NCBI GenBank assembly: GCA_963682055.1
Contig: OY821741.1
Coordinates: forward strand, 13,149,197-13,213,196
Direction: 5' to 3'
Source of the DNA: Primula veris
Taxonomy: Eukaryota; Streptophyta; Magnoliopsida; Ericales; Primulaceae
DNA length: 64,000 nucleotides
Part shown: positions 45,761 through 59,200 of the stretch, one piece after another
How the letters are laid out: every line of letters starts with the position of its first letter
Numbering within the stretch: position 1 is the first letter of the stretch
Notes under the pieces: model-generated
Seen by the model: only the letters and a program-made list of their open reading frames with translations
What the model was told of the DNA's origin: nothing
Databases searched by the model: none
Translations under genes and position numbers: made by a program

Positions 45761-47593
45761 TGTCACGCCCCGAAATCCAAAAATCGGACATCAATGCGTG
45801 ACCTTTTGAACAAAAGGAAAAAGAACCTGTTGGTACAAAATTTAACTTTTAAAGGAAAACAATTTGCGAGCTAAATGAACAATTAAATGAATGAACTAAA
45901 AATGTTTGCCAAACACGGCTACAAAACAATATGGTTTTAACAGATTTATAAAAGAAAAAGGTACCAAACGAATTTAATTTGCCCGTAGACTACAAACTCA
46001 AAATGGACTAAGTAAAAAGAAATCGACTAAAAGAAGCCCAGAACCCATGCGATACATCGCTAATGCTCCTATCCTAATGGCTCAGCCTAAGTTGTACCTG
46101 AAAGACAAAATTGTAACGGTGAGTCCCACGCACATACATAGACGGGGCGGCACCACACAGGATACCGTCACTGCATCCAATAAATGCAAGAACTCACAAA
46201 CGACAACTACAATAACAACGTATCAAAAGAAATGTAATAGCATCATACAACGAAATAAATTAAGTAACTTCAACATACCTCTATAACATACATGGACCTC
46301 TCACGCCACTTACCCCAGTCCGTAAGGTAGGTCATTCCCTATACCACTCGGCTCGTCTTATGCCCCCTGTATAGGGAGAGACATAGACCATTGCGAACAT
46401 ATAAATATTTAAAGTGCGCACTTGGACCTCTTACGCCACTCGCCCCAGTCCGTAAGACGAGTCATTTCCTATACCCCTCGGCTCGTCTTATGCCCCCGGT
46501 ATAGGGAGAGACATAGACCATTGCCAACATATAAATATTTAAAGTGTACACTAGGACCTCTCACGCCACTCGCCACAGTCCGTAAGACGAGTCATTCTCT
46601 ATACCCATCGGCTCGTCTTATGCCACCGGTATAGGGAGAGACATAGACCATTGCCAACAAATAAATATCAAGGCCTCGGCACATAATATTATACTATTCA
46701 ATTATCATAATAAAATCACATTATCGCAATTCAACAAAACACATAAGCATAGGTACTAGAATCACAACTAGCCAAACAAGCCTTAACAAAACTCATAAGT
46801 ATCAATTCTCCAAAAAAATCAAATTGCCAAACAAGTCCAACATATAAATCTCATTCAGACATTTTAACAAACACCTTGTATGCATAAACTACAACTCATC
46901 TTTATTCAACATAAATTTACCCAATTTCATCAACAACTATAATAACACATAACAACTCATAAAAACACACAAACCCATCTATATTCTCATTAATTCGAAA
47001 TTCATATGTCTAAAATCCCAATTCTCAAATTCAAATAAGTAAACCAATAAAGCAACACATAAAACCCAATTAACAACTTAATAGAATATAATTGAGATAA
47101 AAGAAAAACCCCCAAATTTTATAAAACGCAAGATCTAACCCTAACATACAAGCCCGTCCAATCGCAATGGATAACCCCCGTTACCTTAGTTCGTAGAGGA
47201 GATGCTTCCGGTAAAAACTCGCTAATGGTGGTTTCTTCTTCTTCTTCCTAAGCTTTGGAACCCCTCTTTTCTCTCTTTTAGGTTTTCTGTTTTGAAAAGT
47301 CGGATGAAAGTTGTTTTACGTGAAACTGTTTTGAGAGAGTTTAGGGAAACGAACTATTTGATCCCCAAAGTTCTAAAAGTTAACTCATAAACAAAACTAT
47401 TATTTTACTGCTCCAAAATAACAAATCTTTATAAACAAAACTATTGGGTCCTTTTTATTTATAAAATTAGTAACAAGTTTTAAAAATAAAGTTTTTCGGA
47501 AGAGTTTCGGTTTTTGGCTAAAAATTGTATAAAACGTTTTTGGATAAACTTAATCGTAAATAAAACCATTTTGTAAAAATCCGGGATGTTACA
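45761..47593 (-). repeat. 3' LTR of composite Tekay element
   Basis: TGTCACGCCCCG ... CCGGGATGTTACA, 1833 bp, with three hairpin repeat units at about 46290, 46425 and 46550. It adjoins the purine tract on the inside and the LINE fragment on the outside. Confidence 0.9.
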
Positions 47594-47608
47594 TTACACC
47601 CTCCTTAA
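47594..47608 (-). promoter_or_regulatory. Polypurine tract of composite Tekay element
   Basis: Minus strand reads TTAAGGAGGGTGTAA directly before the 3' LTR. This is the expected plus-strand primer position. Confidence 0.8.
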
Positions 47609-47969
47609 AACAATTTCGTCCCGAAATTCCATTTCCTCTCTAGAGAACTACTCCCAGAAATGATCAACTTTTATAAATAAGACCATAAGAATTTAAAAGT
47701 ACAAGTCGTGTCATAATCCAAGAAATAAAATACACAGGGTCCACAACTCGGTATACTCCACCATCCATAACTCAAGTAAATAAAAAACATGTAAGAATCT
47801 CAAATAAAGTAACCACCTATATACAATAACTAACAGAATAAAAGACAAACAAGCAGCTACAAGATAAAACACAATAAAGTAAACTAAGATGACATGCTTC
47901 TACCTCAACAACTCCAAAACGTCTACAAAACTCAAAATGCGGGTCTTTGTCTTTCTAGTAAACTAAACT

Positions 47970-49155
47970 CTAATAAAATAAAACCCAAACTCTAGGCGTT
48001 ACAACCCTTCCCCGATAAAGAAATTTCGTCCCGAAATAAGAAAGCATCCAAGGAAAAGTACCTAAAGAAAAGACGAGGTCAGGATACTTCCTCTTCATCT
48101 CATCCTCGCGTTCCCAAGTTGCCTCCTCGGCTCCATGGTGTTTCCAAACCACATTTACCAATCAATTCGTTTTTCCTCGAAGTTCCTTCTCTTGCACATC
48201 GATAATCTTCGTAGGTCCCACCTCGTAGGTCACATCCGCACTAATCTCAATGTACTCAAAATCCACCACGTGTGAAGGGTCGTGATGGTACTTTTTCAAC
48301 ATTGACACATGGAACACCGGGTGAACCCCAGCCAACTTTGGTGGCAAGTCCAACCGGTATGCAACTTCTCCAACTCGCTCCACGATCTCAAATGATCCGA
48401 TAAATCTCGGGCTCAACTTCCCTTTAGAGCCAAACCTCATAATTCCCTTCCTTGGCGAAACTCGCAAAAATACTCGATCCCCCTTTTCGAACTCCAAAGG
48501 TCTCCTCCTCTTATCTGCATAACTCTTTTGCCTACTCTGAGCCGTCTCAAGCCTTTCTCGAATTAACTTAATCTTTTCTATCGTTTCTTGAATCAATTGC
48601 GGTCCTAACATTCCTGCTTCTCCCACCTCGGTCCAACACACTGGAGACCTACACGGCCGCTCTTATAAAGCCTCGAAAGGTGCCATGCCAATACTAGCTT
48701 GGAAGCTATTATTATATGCAACCTCTACTAAGGGTAGATGGCTCTCCCAGCCTCCCTTGTAATCATTCACTCATGCGCGCAACATATCCTCTAGCACTTG
48801 GATAGTCCGCTCCGATTGTCCGTCCGTTTGCGGATGGAACGCCGTACTCATTGTCAACTTGATCCCTAAGGCATTTTGCAATGCGTCCCAGAACCTCAAC
48901 ACAAACCTCGGGTCTCGATCCGATACTATCGAAATCGGTACCCCATGAAAGTCTAACAATTTCCTTCACATACTTTCGTCCCAAGATTTCCACCGAGTTC
49001 GTCATCTTAATTGCAATGAAGTGTACGGATTTGGTGAAATGGTCGACCAGAACCCAGACAACGTCATTCCCACTTACCGATCTAGGTAAGTTCGTCACAA
49101 AATCCATTGCTATCCTTTCCCACTTCCATTCCGCCACCGGTAAGGGTTGGAGCAT
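47970..49155 (-). pseudogene. Tekay integrase core, C-terminal domain and chromodomain end
   Basis: The integrase core begins [20 protein letters not shown] and continues with VLVDHFTKSVHFIA, VSDRDPRF and FHPQTDGQSERTIQ (Asp, Asp and Glu of the DDE core, split over two frames near 48960). The C-terminal region then reads YADKRRRPLEFEKGDRVFLR, GKLSPRFIGSFEI and HPVFHVSMLKKY. The chromodomain-like end KHHGAEEATWE sits near 48130, after a stop at 48162. Frameshifts lie near 48770 and 48960. The CWTEVGEAG start of the 159-codon frame is internal, not a real start. This is the only integrase core of the Tekay family in the window. Confidence 0.8.
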
Positions 49156-51437
49156 ACCCGTCGCAAGTTGATTTTTGAAAAGAACGTCGCTCCCTTCAGT
49201 TGGTCAAACAAATCATCAATTCGTGGTAGTTGGTACTTATTCTTAATAGTCACCCTATTTAGCTTTCGATAGTCGATCCACATCCTCATCGATCCATCAT
49301 TCTTCTGCATAAACAAGGCCGGTGCCGCCCACGGTGACATACTCCGCCTAATAAACCCCTTCTCCAATAGTTCCTCTAACTGCTTACTTAACTCTTTTAA
49401 CTCTGCCATTGCCAAACGGTACGGAAAAATGGCTATGGGTGCCGTTCCAGGTAACAAGTCGATAGAAAAATCTAACCCTCTTTTCGGTGGTAACCCCGGT
49501 AGATCCTTCGGAAACACATCTCTAAAATCGTCCACTACACTTGGCCATATTTCCACTTCCTCGTCGTTATCCACTATCGAGAGACTAGCTAAAAGACAAG
49601 ACAGGTTGCCCATAATCCGCTTGGAATAATAAGGAATAGAAGAAAGGGTAGCGTCCCTTTCCCCACGAAAGAACACCTCATCCCCGGATGAAGTTGTAAG
49701 GAAAATTTTTCGTCGAACACAATCGATGAAAGAGTTGAAATGAACCAACCAGTCCATTCCAAGTATCACGTCAAATCCCGACATCTCTATGACAACTAAA
49801 TCAAACGTAAACGCGTGGTCCGCGACCATTATCTCACAAGACCGACACACTCGGTCCAACACAACTCGACCCCAAACAGGAGTCTGTACAACCCCAATTT
49901 CTAATGACAAAGACTCAACTAGATGCCTAGCTATAAAAAAATGTGAAGCTCCCGTATTGAAAAGAGCATGTGCCCAAGATGAGCACACAAGAACCATACC
50001 TTGTACATTTGCCGGGTCTCCTTGATTTCGCAACTGTGGCAAGGCATATAGACGAGCTTGAGCTGGTGGGTTTCCTTGTGGTCCTCGATTTCCCCCATTA
50101 TTTCCTCGGTTCCCCAGGCCTTGATGGCCTCCTCGGTAGTTCCCACGGTTTCCCCCTCATTGGTGGTTACCTCGAAACCATCCCCCTTGGTTCCCAGGTA
50201 ATTGGTGTTGTGGCACAAATTTCGGTCCTCTTGGTGGTGGTGGTGGCAACCTAGGTCGGTTAAAAGGCCGGTTGGTGTCGATTCTTCCTTTTCCCAAGGT
50301 ACAAACTCTTGCCGTATGTCCAAACCGGTTGCATGTCCTACATTGGACTCTAAGGCACTCGAATTGTCGATGGTTCACATCTCCACAGTTGAAGCACGCT
50401 CTCTTCATTATGGTGTTTGTTGGTAGTGGATTAAAACCCCTCTCTCCTCTCCCCTGTTGTGGAAAACGCGAATTATTCGCCATATCCCAAGTCTGCTTCT
50501 TCCCTTCCCTCGGAGCAATTCCGGTTTTCGACTTCTCCGAGATTCTCTTGCTATAAAGTAGAGCTCCTTCCATAGCTTGAGCCGATTTTACCAACTCATT
50601 ATAGTTGACATGGCGAGCCGATGCCAATTGCAATGAGATGGTCGGGTTCAGCCCCTTCATGAATCTCCTACATTTTTCTGCACCCCCTAGAACCGAGTCT
50701 GGGGCATAACTCGAGAGTTAGGTAAACTTTAGCTGGTATGCTTGAACGGTCATAACTCCTTGATATAGTTCATCGAACCGCCTCCTCATTTCATCCTTAT
50801 AAGAATCGGGAAGAAACTGTCGATTAAACAATTCGACGAACTCATTCCAGTCGATGTTGGTTAAGTAGTAAGTATCCACGATTCCTAACAGCCACTTCCG
50901 TTCTTCACCCTTTAGGTGAAACTGAGCCATATTCACCCGTTGTTCCCCATCTACTATTCCCGCTGCCGATAAGTATTTTTTCATTTCGTCCACCCATCCC
51001 TCAGCTATGGATGGCTCACCTATCCCATCGAAAGTCAGAGCCCCCAATCGGGTGAAGTTAAGCAATCCATTGTTACTTGAACTCCCAGCTTGTGCATTCT
51101 GCACCATCATTTGCACCACCTTCTGAAGGTCGGTCATCACTTGGTTAGCATTTACCGGTTCAGGTTCAGGTGCGTGAGTCTCTTCTTCTTCCTCATTCAC
51201 TTCCTCATTCACATTCTCAGCCTCTTCCTCTTCCTCGGGTTGCTCAGGTGGTGGGGCCTTAGCGTTACCCCTCCCCCCACGACCTCTAGCAGCCCTTCTC
51301 CCTCCAGTTGCTCCCCTCCCCCTTGGAGCTCTTCTTCCTCTTCCATTTGCCCCACCTCGGGTAGCCGCACCGCTTGATGGTGGTGCGCCCCCGCGTGTAG
51401 CTGTTCCTCATCCACCAGTCCTTGTGGTAATAGCCAT
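49156..51437 (-). pseudogene. Tekay composite, module 2 gag-protease-RT start
   Basis: Starts MAITTRTGG at 51437. Contains gag (YLSAAGIVDG), the knuckle pair (CFNCGDVNH, CRTCNRFGHTARVC), protease and the RT start up to [11 protein letters not shown]. There the sequence jumps to the integrase region near 49160; RT palm, RNase H and the integrase zinc finger are deleted. The protease Asp is changed: LFNTGAS for LFDTGAS. In-frame stops include one right after MAITTRTGG and one at 50718. Non-functional. Confidence 0.8.
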
Positions 51438-51494
51438 GACTACAAACATTTTAAACCGACATTTTAGTTGCCTCACTCGACACTACTACTCATA

Positions 51495-54400
51495 CCTCCA
51501 TATCTTCAACGCATGAACTATTTCCGCTAGCTCTAGGTCATGTGTCGGATAGTTATTTTCGTGAACCTTTAGTTGTCGCGAAGCATATGCGATAACCTTT
51601 CCGTCTTGCATTAAGACGCAACCCAAACCTTCCTTCGAAGTATCGCAATACAGTTGGTAACCCTTCCTCTGCTCGGGAATAACTAGTATGGGGGAACTAG
51701 TTAACCGCTTCTTGAGCTATAGGAAAGCTTCCTCGCAAGCCTCACTCCACACAAACTTCACCCCTTTCTTGGTAAGGTGAGTCATTGGAGTTGCTAACTT
51801 TGAGAAATCCTTGACGAACCGTCGATAGTATCCCGCTAAACCCAAGAAACTCCGAATCTCGAACACATTCTTCGGTTGTGCCCAATTCGAAACCGCCTCA
51901 ATTTTCGTCACGTCCACCTTTACCCCTTCTTCCGATATCACATGTCCAAGAAATTTCACCTCATTTAGCCAAAATTCACATTTACTAAATTTTCCGTAAA
52001 GTTGGTGCTCTCTCAACGTGAGCAATGCTAAATGGAGATGCTCCTCGTGTTCATCTCTTGAACTTGAGTAAATCAAGATATCGTCGACGAAGACCACCAC
52101 GAACTTGTCGAGATACTCCTTAAAGATCCGGTTCATTAACTCCATAAATGCCGCCGGCGCAATAGTTAACCCGAATGGCATGACTACACACTCATAGTGA
52201 CCATACCGGGTCCTAAAGGCCGTTTTTGAAATGTCCTCATCCTTCACCCTCAATTGGTGATAGCCTGATCGCAAGTCGATTTTTGAAAATAACGTCGCTC
52301 CCTTCATGTGGTCAAACAAATCATCAATTCGAGGTAGTGGGTACTTATTCTTAATAGTCACCCTATTTAGCTTCTGATAGTCGATGCACATCCTCATTGA
52401 TCCATCCTTCTTTTGCACAAATAAGGCCGGTGCCGCCCACGGTGACGTACTCTGCCTAATAAGCCCCTTCTCCAATAGTTCCTCTAACTTCTTACTTAAT
52501 TCTTTTAACTCTGCCGGTGCCAAATGGTACGGGGAAATGGCTATGGGTGCCGTTCCCGGTACCAAGTCGATAGAAAAATCTAACCCTCTTTTCGGTGGTA
52601 ACCCCGGTAGATCCTTCGGAAACACATCTCTAAAATCGTCCACTATGCTTGGCCATATTTCCACTTCCTCGTCGTTATCCACTATCTAGAGACTAGCCAA
52701 AAGACAAGACAGGTTGCCCACAACCCGCTTGGAATAATAAGTAATAGAAGAAAGGGTAGCGTCCCTTTCCCCACGAAAGAACACCTCATCTCCGGATGAA
52801 GTTGTAAATAAAACCTTTCGTCAAACACAATCGATGAAAGAGTTGAAATGAACCAACCAGTCCATTCCAAGTATCACGTCGAATCCCGGTATCTCTATAA
52901 CAACTAAATCAAACATAAACACGTGGTCCGCGACCACCATCTCACAAGACCGACACACTCGGTCCAACACAACTCGACCCCCAACAGGAGTCTCTACAAC
53001 AATCGGGTTCTCTAGAACCTCAATTTCTAATGACAAAGACTCAACTAGATGCCTAGCTATAAAAGAATGCGAAGCTTCCGTATCAAAAAGAACATGTGCC
53101 CAAGATGAGCACACAAGAACCATACCTTGTACATTTGTCAGGTCTCCTTGATTTGGCAACTGTGGCAAGCCAAATAGATGAGCTTGAGCTGGTGGGTTTC
53201 CTTGCGGTCCTCGATTTCCCCCATGATTACCTCGGTTCCCCAGGCCTTGATGGCCTCCTCGGTAGTTCCCACAGTTTCCCCCTCCTTGGTTGTTACCTCG
53301 GAACCCTCCCCCTTGGTTCCCATTCAATTGGTGTTGTGGCACAAATTCCGGTCGTCTTGGTGGTGGTGGTGGCAGCCTAGGTTGGTTAAAAGGTCGGTCG
53401 GTGTCAATTCTTCCTTATCCCAAGGTACAAACTCTTGCCATATGTCCAAACCAGTTGCATGTCCTACATTGGACTCTAGGGCACTTGAATTGTCGATCGT
53501 TCACATCTCCACAGTTGAAACACGCTCTCTTCATTATGGTGTTTGTTGGTAGTGGATTAAAACCCCTCTCTCCTCTGCCCTGTTGTGGAAAACGCGAATT
53601 ATTCGCCATATCCCAAGTCCGCTTCTTCTCTTCCCTCGGAGCATTTTCGGTTTTCGACTTCTCCGAGATTCTCTTGCTATGTAGTAGAGCTCCTTCCACA
53701 GGTTGAGCCGATTTTACCAACTCATTATAGTTGACATGGCGGGCCGATGCCAATTGCAATGAGATGGTCGGGTTCAGCCCCTTTATGAATCTCCCACATT
53801 TTTCTGCACTCCCTAGAACCGAGTCTGGGGCATACCTCGAGAGTGAGGTAAACTTTAGATGGTATGCTTGAACGGTCATACCTCCTTGATATAGTTCATC
53901 GAACCGCCTCCTGATTTCATCCTTATAAGAATCGGGAAGAAACTGTCGATTAAACAATTCGATGAACTCGTTCTAGTCGATGTTGGTTAAGTCATAAGTA
54001 TCCACGATCCCTAACCACCACTTCTGTGCTTCACCCTATAGGTGAAACAGAGCCATATTCACCTGTTGTTCCCCATCTACTATTCCCGCTGCCGATAAGT
54101 ACTTCTCCATTTCGTCCACCCATCCCTCAGCTATGGATGGTTCACCTATTCCATCGAAAGTCGGAGCCCCCAATCAGGTGAAGTTAAGCAATCCATTGTT
54201 ACTTGAACTCCCAGCTTGTGCATTCTGCACAATCATTTGAACCACACTCTGAAGGTCGGTCATCACTTGGTTAGCGTTTACCGATTCCGGTTCAGGTGCG
54301 TATGTCTCCTCTTCTTCTTCATTCACCTCCTCATATACATTCTCAGCTTCTTCCCCTTCCTCGGGTTGCTCAGGTGGTGGGGCCCTAGTGTTACTTCTCC

Positions 54401-54563
54401 CCCCACGACCTCTAGGAGCCCTTCTCCCTCTAGTTGCTCCCCTCCCCCTTGGAGCTCTTCTTCCTCTTCTATTTGCCCCACCTCGGGTAGCCGCACCGCT
54501 TGATGGTGGTGCACCCCTGCGTGTAGCTTGTCCCCATCCACTACTCCTTGTGGTAATAGCCAT
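51495..54563 (-). pseudogene. Tekay composite, module 1 gag-protease-RT-RNase H
   Basis: Starts MAITTRSSGWG at 54563. Gag, knuckles, protease (LFDTEAS, the catalytic Gly changed to Glu) and a long clean RT frame 52682-51717 with [39 protein letters not shown] and [12 protein letters not shown]. It continues into RNase H ([11 protein letters not shown]) and ends near HALKIWR at about 51495, where module 2's leader begins. Stops at 54174, 53415, about 52820, 52684 and 51717. Confidence 0.82.
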
Positions 54564-54603
54564 GACTACAAGCATTTTAAATCGACACTTTAGTTGTCTC
54601 ACT

Positions 54604-55109
54604 CGACACTACTACTCATACATGATAAAAGCTCGTTTTACATGCTAATAGTTCGCTACTACTTGACATGCAAACTTATACCTCATACACACTATATCAA
54701 TCTTCACACGCATACAAAGAACACAAAAGTGCGAGGGATAACCCATCACGATACGTTATCTTAAAGCACCCGAGCGGCCTCGCATACTCTAGAACTCCAC
54801 ATCGCTAAGGTATTCCTTCACACATACCGACGAGAGGTCCACCCACTAGTTTGGCGAGCCGGGATCAACAAGCGTCCTCATTGTCCCCAACTTGCCTCAC
54901 ATGTGAACTTTCCTTCATCAACTACTAGTATATTCTAGCTACATGTCTTAAGCTATATGCAAACCCCCCCCCCCCCCCCCCCGTTTTAGAAAAAGTTTGA
55001 ATTTTTGGAAAAGTTTTATGAAAGTGATACGATGGATCTTGGTCCAATGGTTACCCATCTTCCCGTCGTCCCAAAGTATACAAGAACCTGGTTAGCTCTG
55101 TTACCAACT
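54604..55109 (-). other. Shortened leader and mutated primer-binding site
   Basis: The leader between gag and LTR lacks about 0.6 kb present in elements 1 and 2, including the palindromic repeats. The primer-binding site at 55095-55106 reads TGGTAACAGAGC, with one change from TGGTATCAGAGC. A run of 19 C at 54964-54982 replaces the 6 C at the same place in elements 1 and 2. Confidence 0.75.
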
Positions 55110-55947
55110 TGTCACGCCCCGAAATCCGTAAGACACGGACATCGAGGCGTAACCTTTTTGAACAAAAGGAAAAAGAACCTGCTGGTACAAAATTTAAGTT
55201 TTAAAAGAAAAAGACTTGCGAGCTAAATGAACAATTAAACAATTAAATAAAAATGTTTGCCAAACGCGGCTACAAGACGAGATGGTTTTAACAAAGTTAT
55301 ATAAAAAGAAAACAACGAATGTAATTTGCCCGTAGGCTACAACCTCAAAAATATAGTCTAAGAAAAAGAAAGCAACTGAAAGAAGCCCCAAGTCCATGCG
55401 ATACATCGCTAATGCTCCTATCCGAATGTGCCAACCTAAGTCATACCTGAAAGACAAAACTGTAATGGTGAGTCCCATGCACATACATAGACGGGACGGT
55501 ACCACAAAGTACCGTCACTCCATCCCATAAATACAAGAACTCACAAACAACAACTACGATAATCAACGTATAAAAAGAAATATAATAACATCGTACAACG
55601 AAATAAATTAAATAACTTCAACACACATCTATAGCAAACATGGACCTCTCACGCCACCTACCCCAGTCCGTAAGGTAGGTCATTCCCTATACCCCTCGGC
55701 CGTCTTATGTCCCCTGTATAGGAAGAGACATAGACCATTGCTAACAAAAATTAGATTTAAAGTGCGCACTTGGACCTCTCACGCCACTCGTCCCAGTCCA
55801 TAAGACGAGTCATTTCCTATCCCCTTGGCCGTCTTATGTGCCCGGAATTAGGAAGAGACATAGACCATTGCCACTATTCTAAATCACAAGGCCTCGGCCA
55901 ATAATATAAACCATTCAATTATCACATTCTCATACGTCACTTTAACG
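55110..55947 (-). repeat. Truncated 5' LTR of composite Tekay element
   Basis: Begins TGTCACGCCCCG and keeps two hairpin repeat units (about 55640 and 55770). It stops after CATACGTCACTTTAACG, where a truncated SIRE-type LTR follows. The outer half is lost. Confidence 0.8.
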
Positions 55948-56224
55948 TCACATTCTCATAAACAATGAGCTTTTAAAACAAAAAATAATGGTGGGATGCC
56001 ATTGATATTTCGAGTGATAGTTATAAGGTAGGAGCAATATAGAGATAGGCAGAAAAACCTAGAGGGAGTCTGAGAGTTTTTCATTAAGAATTGAATCCTA
56101 TATTATAAGTTTTTATAACTTTACAGTTCTGTCCATCATTATACTTAGGTTCCAACTGTGGTTCCAATTGTACTTGGAACCTAACTGCATAACAGCAACT
56201 AGAACAACGGATAAGAATTTCAAT

Positions 56225-56236
56225 TGGTATCAGAGC
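56225..56236 (+). promoter_or_regulatory. Primer-binding site of SIRE-like element
   Basis: TGGTATCAGAGC, two bases after the LTR end (AATTTCA at 56222). Initiator tRNA-Met type. Confidence 0.9.
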
Positions 56237-56281
56237 TTCACACTAGATTCTACTTAGTGTGGATCGTGTGTTCTGGTAAAG

Positions 56282-59200
56282 ATGGACTTAATGAGGGAAG
56301 GAAATGTGTTTAACAAGCCACCATTGCTTGAAGGAGGAGTTAACTATGGGGTTTGGAAAATAAGAATGAGATCCTTCATCAAACAGCAAGATGAACAAGC
56401 ATGGAAGTCTGTACTCTATGGTTGGGAAGTTCCAACTGTTACTGATGGTGAAGGTGAACTAGTTTATGTGCCTGAAGATAAATGGTCTGCTGATGAGGAT
56501 AAAAAGTCAAGTGCAAACACAACAGCAATAAACTTAATCTTTGTTGGTGTAATTCTAAGCGTGTTCATGTATATCTCTCACTGTGAAACTGGCAAAAAGG
56601 CATGGGATATCCTACATGTAACCTTTGAGGGAACTCTTAAAGTAAAAGCTTATAAAATCCAACAATTAACTACTCAGTTTGAAAATCTAAGAATGGAGGA
56701 AGATGAAACTATTGAACAGTTTAATGAAAGAATCTGTCACATTGCCCATCAAGCAGGAACCTTAGGTGAAAAATATAGTGATGCTAAACCTGTGAAGAAA
56801 ACTCTAAGGTCTCTTCCGGAAAATTTTAAAATTAAAGTAACTAATATTGAGGAATCAACAAATCTAGAAAAATTAAAACTTGAAGAACTTATAGGAAATC
56901 TAAGCACTCATGAGTTAAAATTCTTCAAGACAAAGAGAACAGAAAAGGGAATAGCCTTTCAAGCTAAGAAAGCTGAATCTAAACTCTGTGATAATCTGCA
57001 TGATGAAGAACAGCTAGCCTTCTTTGCTAAAAAGGTTTACAAAAAATTCTATAAGAAAAAACAGGATGATACTGGAATATCTAAAAACTTTCATAAAAGA
57101 GAAAATCAATTTAGGCCAGAATCTAGGCTTAATTATAATTCTAAAGGAAAGTGAAATCCAAAATAAAAACATGACAGAGACTATCAGTCTAGAGAAATTC
57201 AATGCAGAGAGTGTAAGAGTTATGGTCACATTCAGGCTGAGTGTGCTAACACTTTAAAAAGAAACAAAAATGCTTATATCACCACTCACAGTGACAGTGA
57301 ATCTGAAAGTAACAGTGATGAGGAGGATGAATCTAATTTTGTTAACTTTATGGGAAGGATCACTGATAATGAACCAATCTATGAAAGTTATTGTGAGTCA
57401 GTTTCAACCACAGTTACAACTGCTCTTAAAACCTATAGCAGTGATGAGAAAGAACCTTCGGAAGAGAATATTACTCAATAATATCTTGTTCTTTATGAAA
57501 AATATCAAAGACTAAGCAAACAATCTATTATCATCAATAAACTCAATACAAATCTAAAAGATGAAATAAAGAAGCTCACTGAACAACTCAACAGACAATA
57601 ATTTAAGGTACAAGAAACCAAAAAGAAAATGAAACTGTTGGACGCTTCAGCTTCAGATAAATTAGATGATATGTTGTCCTATTCTAGAGGCTCAAATGAT
57701 AATAGTGGTTTGGGGTACTGATGTTATAAAGGCATTGGAAAAACAACTTTTGTTAAAGCCTCTATAAAATCTAAAACTTATGATATTGATAGCAAGGTTA
57801 GAAGTACAGTTGCAACTAGAAAAGGGTTGAAAGTTCTTTAGGCTAAACCTAGACTTAATCCTAAATTGTGTAATTTTTGCAAAAGACCTGGACATCTAGA
57901 AATAAGGTGCTACTTAAAAATGCACAGGAAGAATATTTCTCATAAAAACTGGTTGTCCCCTACTTGAGATGAAAAAATGAATTGGGTTTGAAAAGTTAAG
58001 ATTAAAAATGACTTAATTACCAACAATGAACCTGTCATTACTTTTCTAAATGATGTTACTACTAATGATTAATAATTTGACAGTGGTTGCTCTAAGCATA
58101 TGACAGGTAATGCAAGTGCTCTAAAAAATGTCATAAATCTTACAGGAAACACTGTTGTGTTTGGAGGTGGAGACACATGTAAAATAATTGGAAAAGGAAT
58201 CCTGAACAAACCTAGAATGCCTGAAATCGATGATGTATTTCTGGTAGATAGTTTAAAGGCTAATCTTATTAGTATTAGTCAACTGTGTGATAACCAGATG
58301 TTTGTTCAGTTTAATAAAGATAGATGTCTTGTTACTGATTTGAATGATGATCTGATCATGACAAGAGTTAGATCAGCAAATAGCTGCTATGTTTTTGAGA
58401 AAACTGAAAACGAATTACCTGAGAATAGGTGCAATCAAGTTGTAATTAATAAGGTTGATATTTGGCATAAAAGACTTGGTCATGTGAATTATAAAACTTT
58501 GGATAAACTTGTTAAGAGAGAACTGATAAGAGTTATTCCTGGTCTTAGCCCTAAAACTCAATGTGTGTATGGTGATTGTGCAATAGGCAAACAAACAAAG
58601 AGTACTCACAAAAGTACTAGTCAGATCTACACTAAGAGAGTCTTAGAACTTCTTCATATTGATCTAATGGGTCCTATGCAAACTGAAAGTATTGGTGGTA
58701 AGAAGTACATTCTGATAGTTGTAGATGATTTCTCTAGATACTCTTGGGTGGTGTTCTTAAAATATAAAACTGAAACCTTTGAACTGTTTAAAGCACTTTG
58801 CTTGAAACTGTAACTTGAAAAAGGATCCAATATTGGTAAAAAATTTAGGGTCAGAAGTGATCATGGAACTGAAATTGAAAACAGCAAGCTTAGCAATTTT
58901 AACAAATCTCTAGGGATAATTCATGAGTTTTCTGCATCAAAAACCCCACAACAAAATGGTGTAGTGGAAAGAAAAAATAGAACTATTCAGAAAATGGCTA
59001 GAGTCATGCTTAACTCTAAGAAATTTGCCAACAGATTTTGGCCTGAAGCTGTCAATACTGCATGCTATATTGTTAATATGGTCTATCTTACTAAAGGTAC
59101 TACCATGACTGCTAATTTGGAAAGGTAGAAAACCAAATGTCAAGTATTTTCAAGTATTTGGGCGTGTCTGTTACGTTTTTAAAGATAGAGAACATCTTGG

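Larger units (their letters stand above)
45761..55947 (-). mobile_element. Composite Tekay element with two gag-pol modules
   Basis: Minus-strand order: truncated 5' LTR (55947-55110), mutated primer-binding site (55095-55106), leader shortened by about 0.6 kb, module 1 (gag-protease-RT-part of RNase H, 54563 to about 51495), module 2 (leader end, gag-protease-start of RT, 51437 to 49160), an internal deletion, then integrase core and chromodomain (49155-47970), polypurine tract and complete 3' LTR (47593-45761). It looks like two sister elements fused by recombination or deletion. Both modules have stops. Confidence 0.75.

Noticed and set aside
46047..46634. Plus-strand frames of 70 to 79 codons in the Tekay LTR
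   Set aside because: They are within the LTR hairpin repeats and are not preserved in the other LTR copies.
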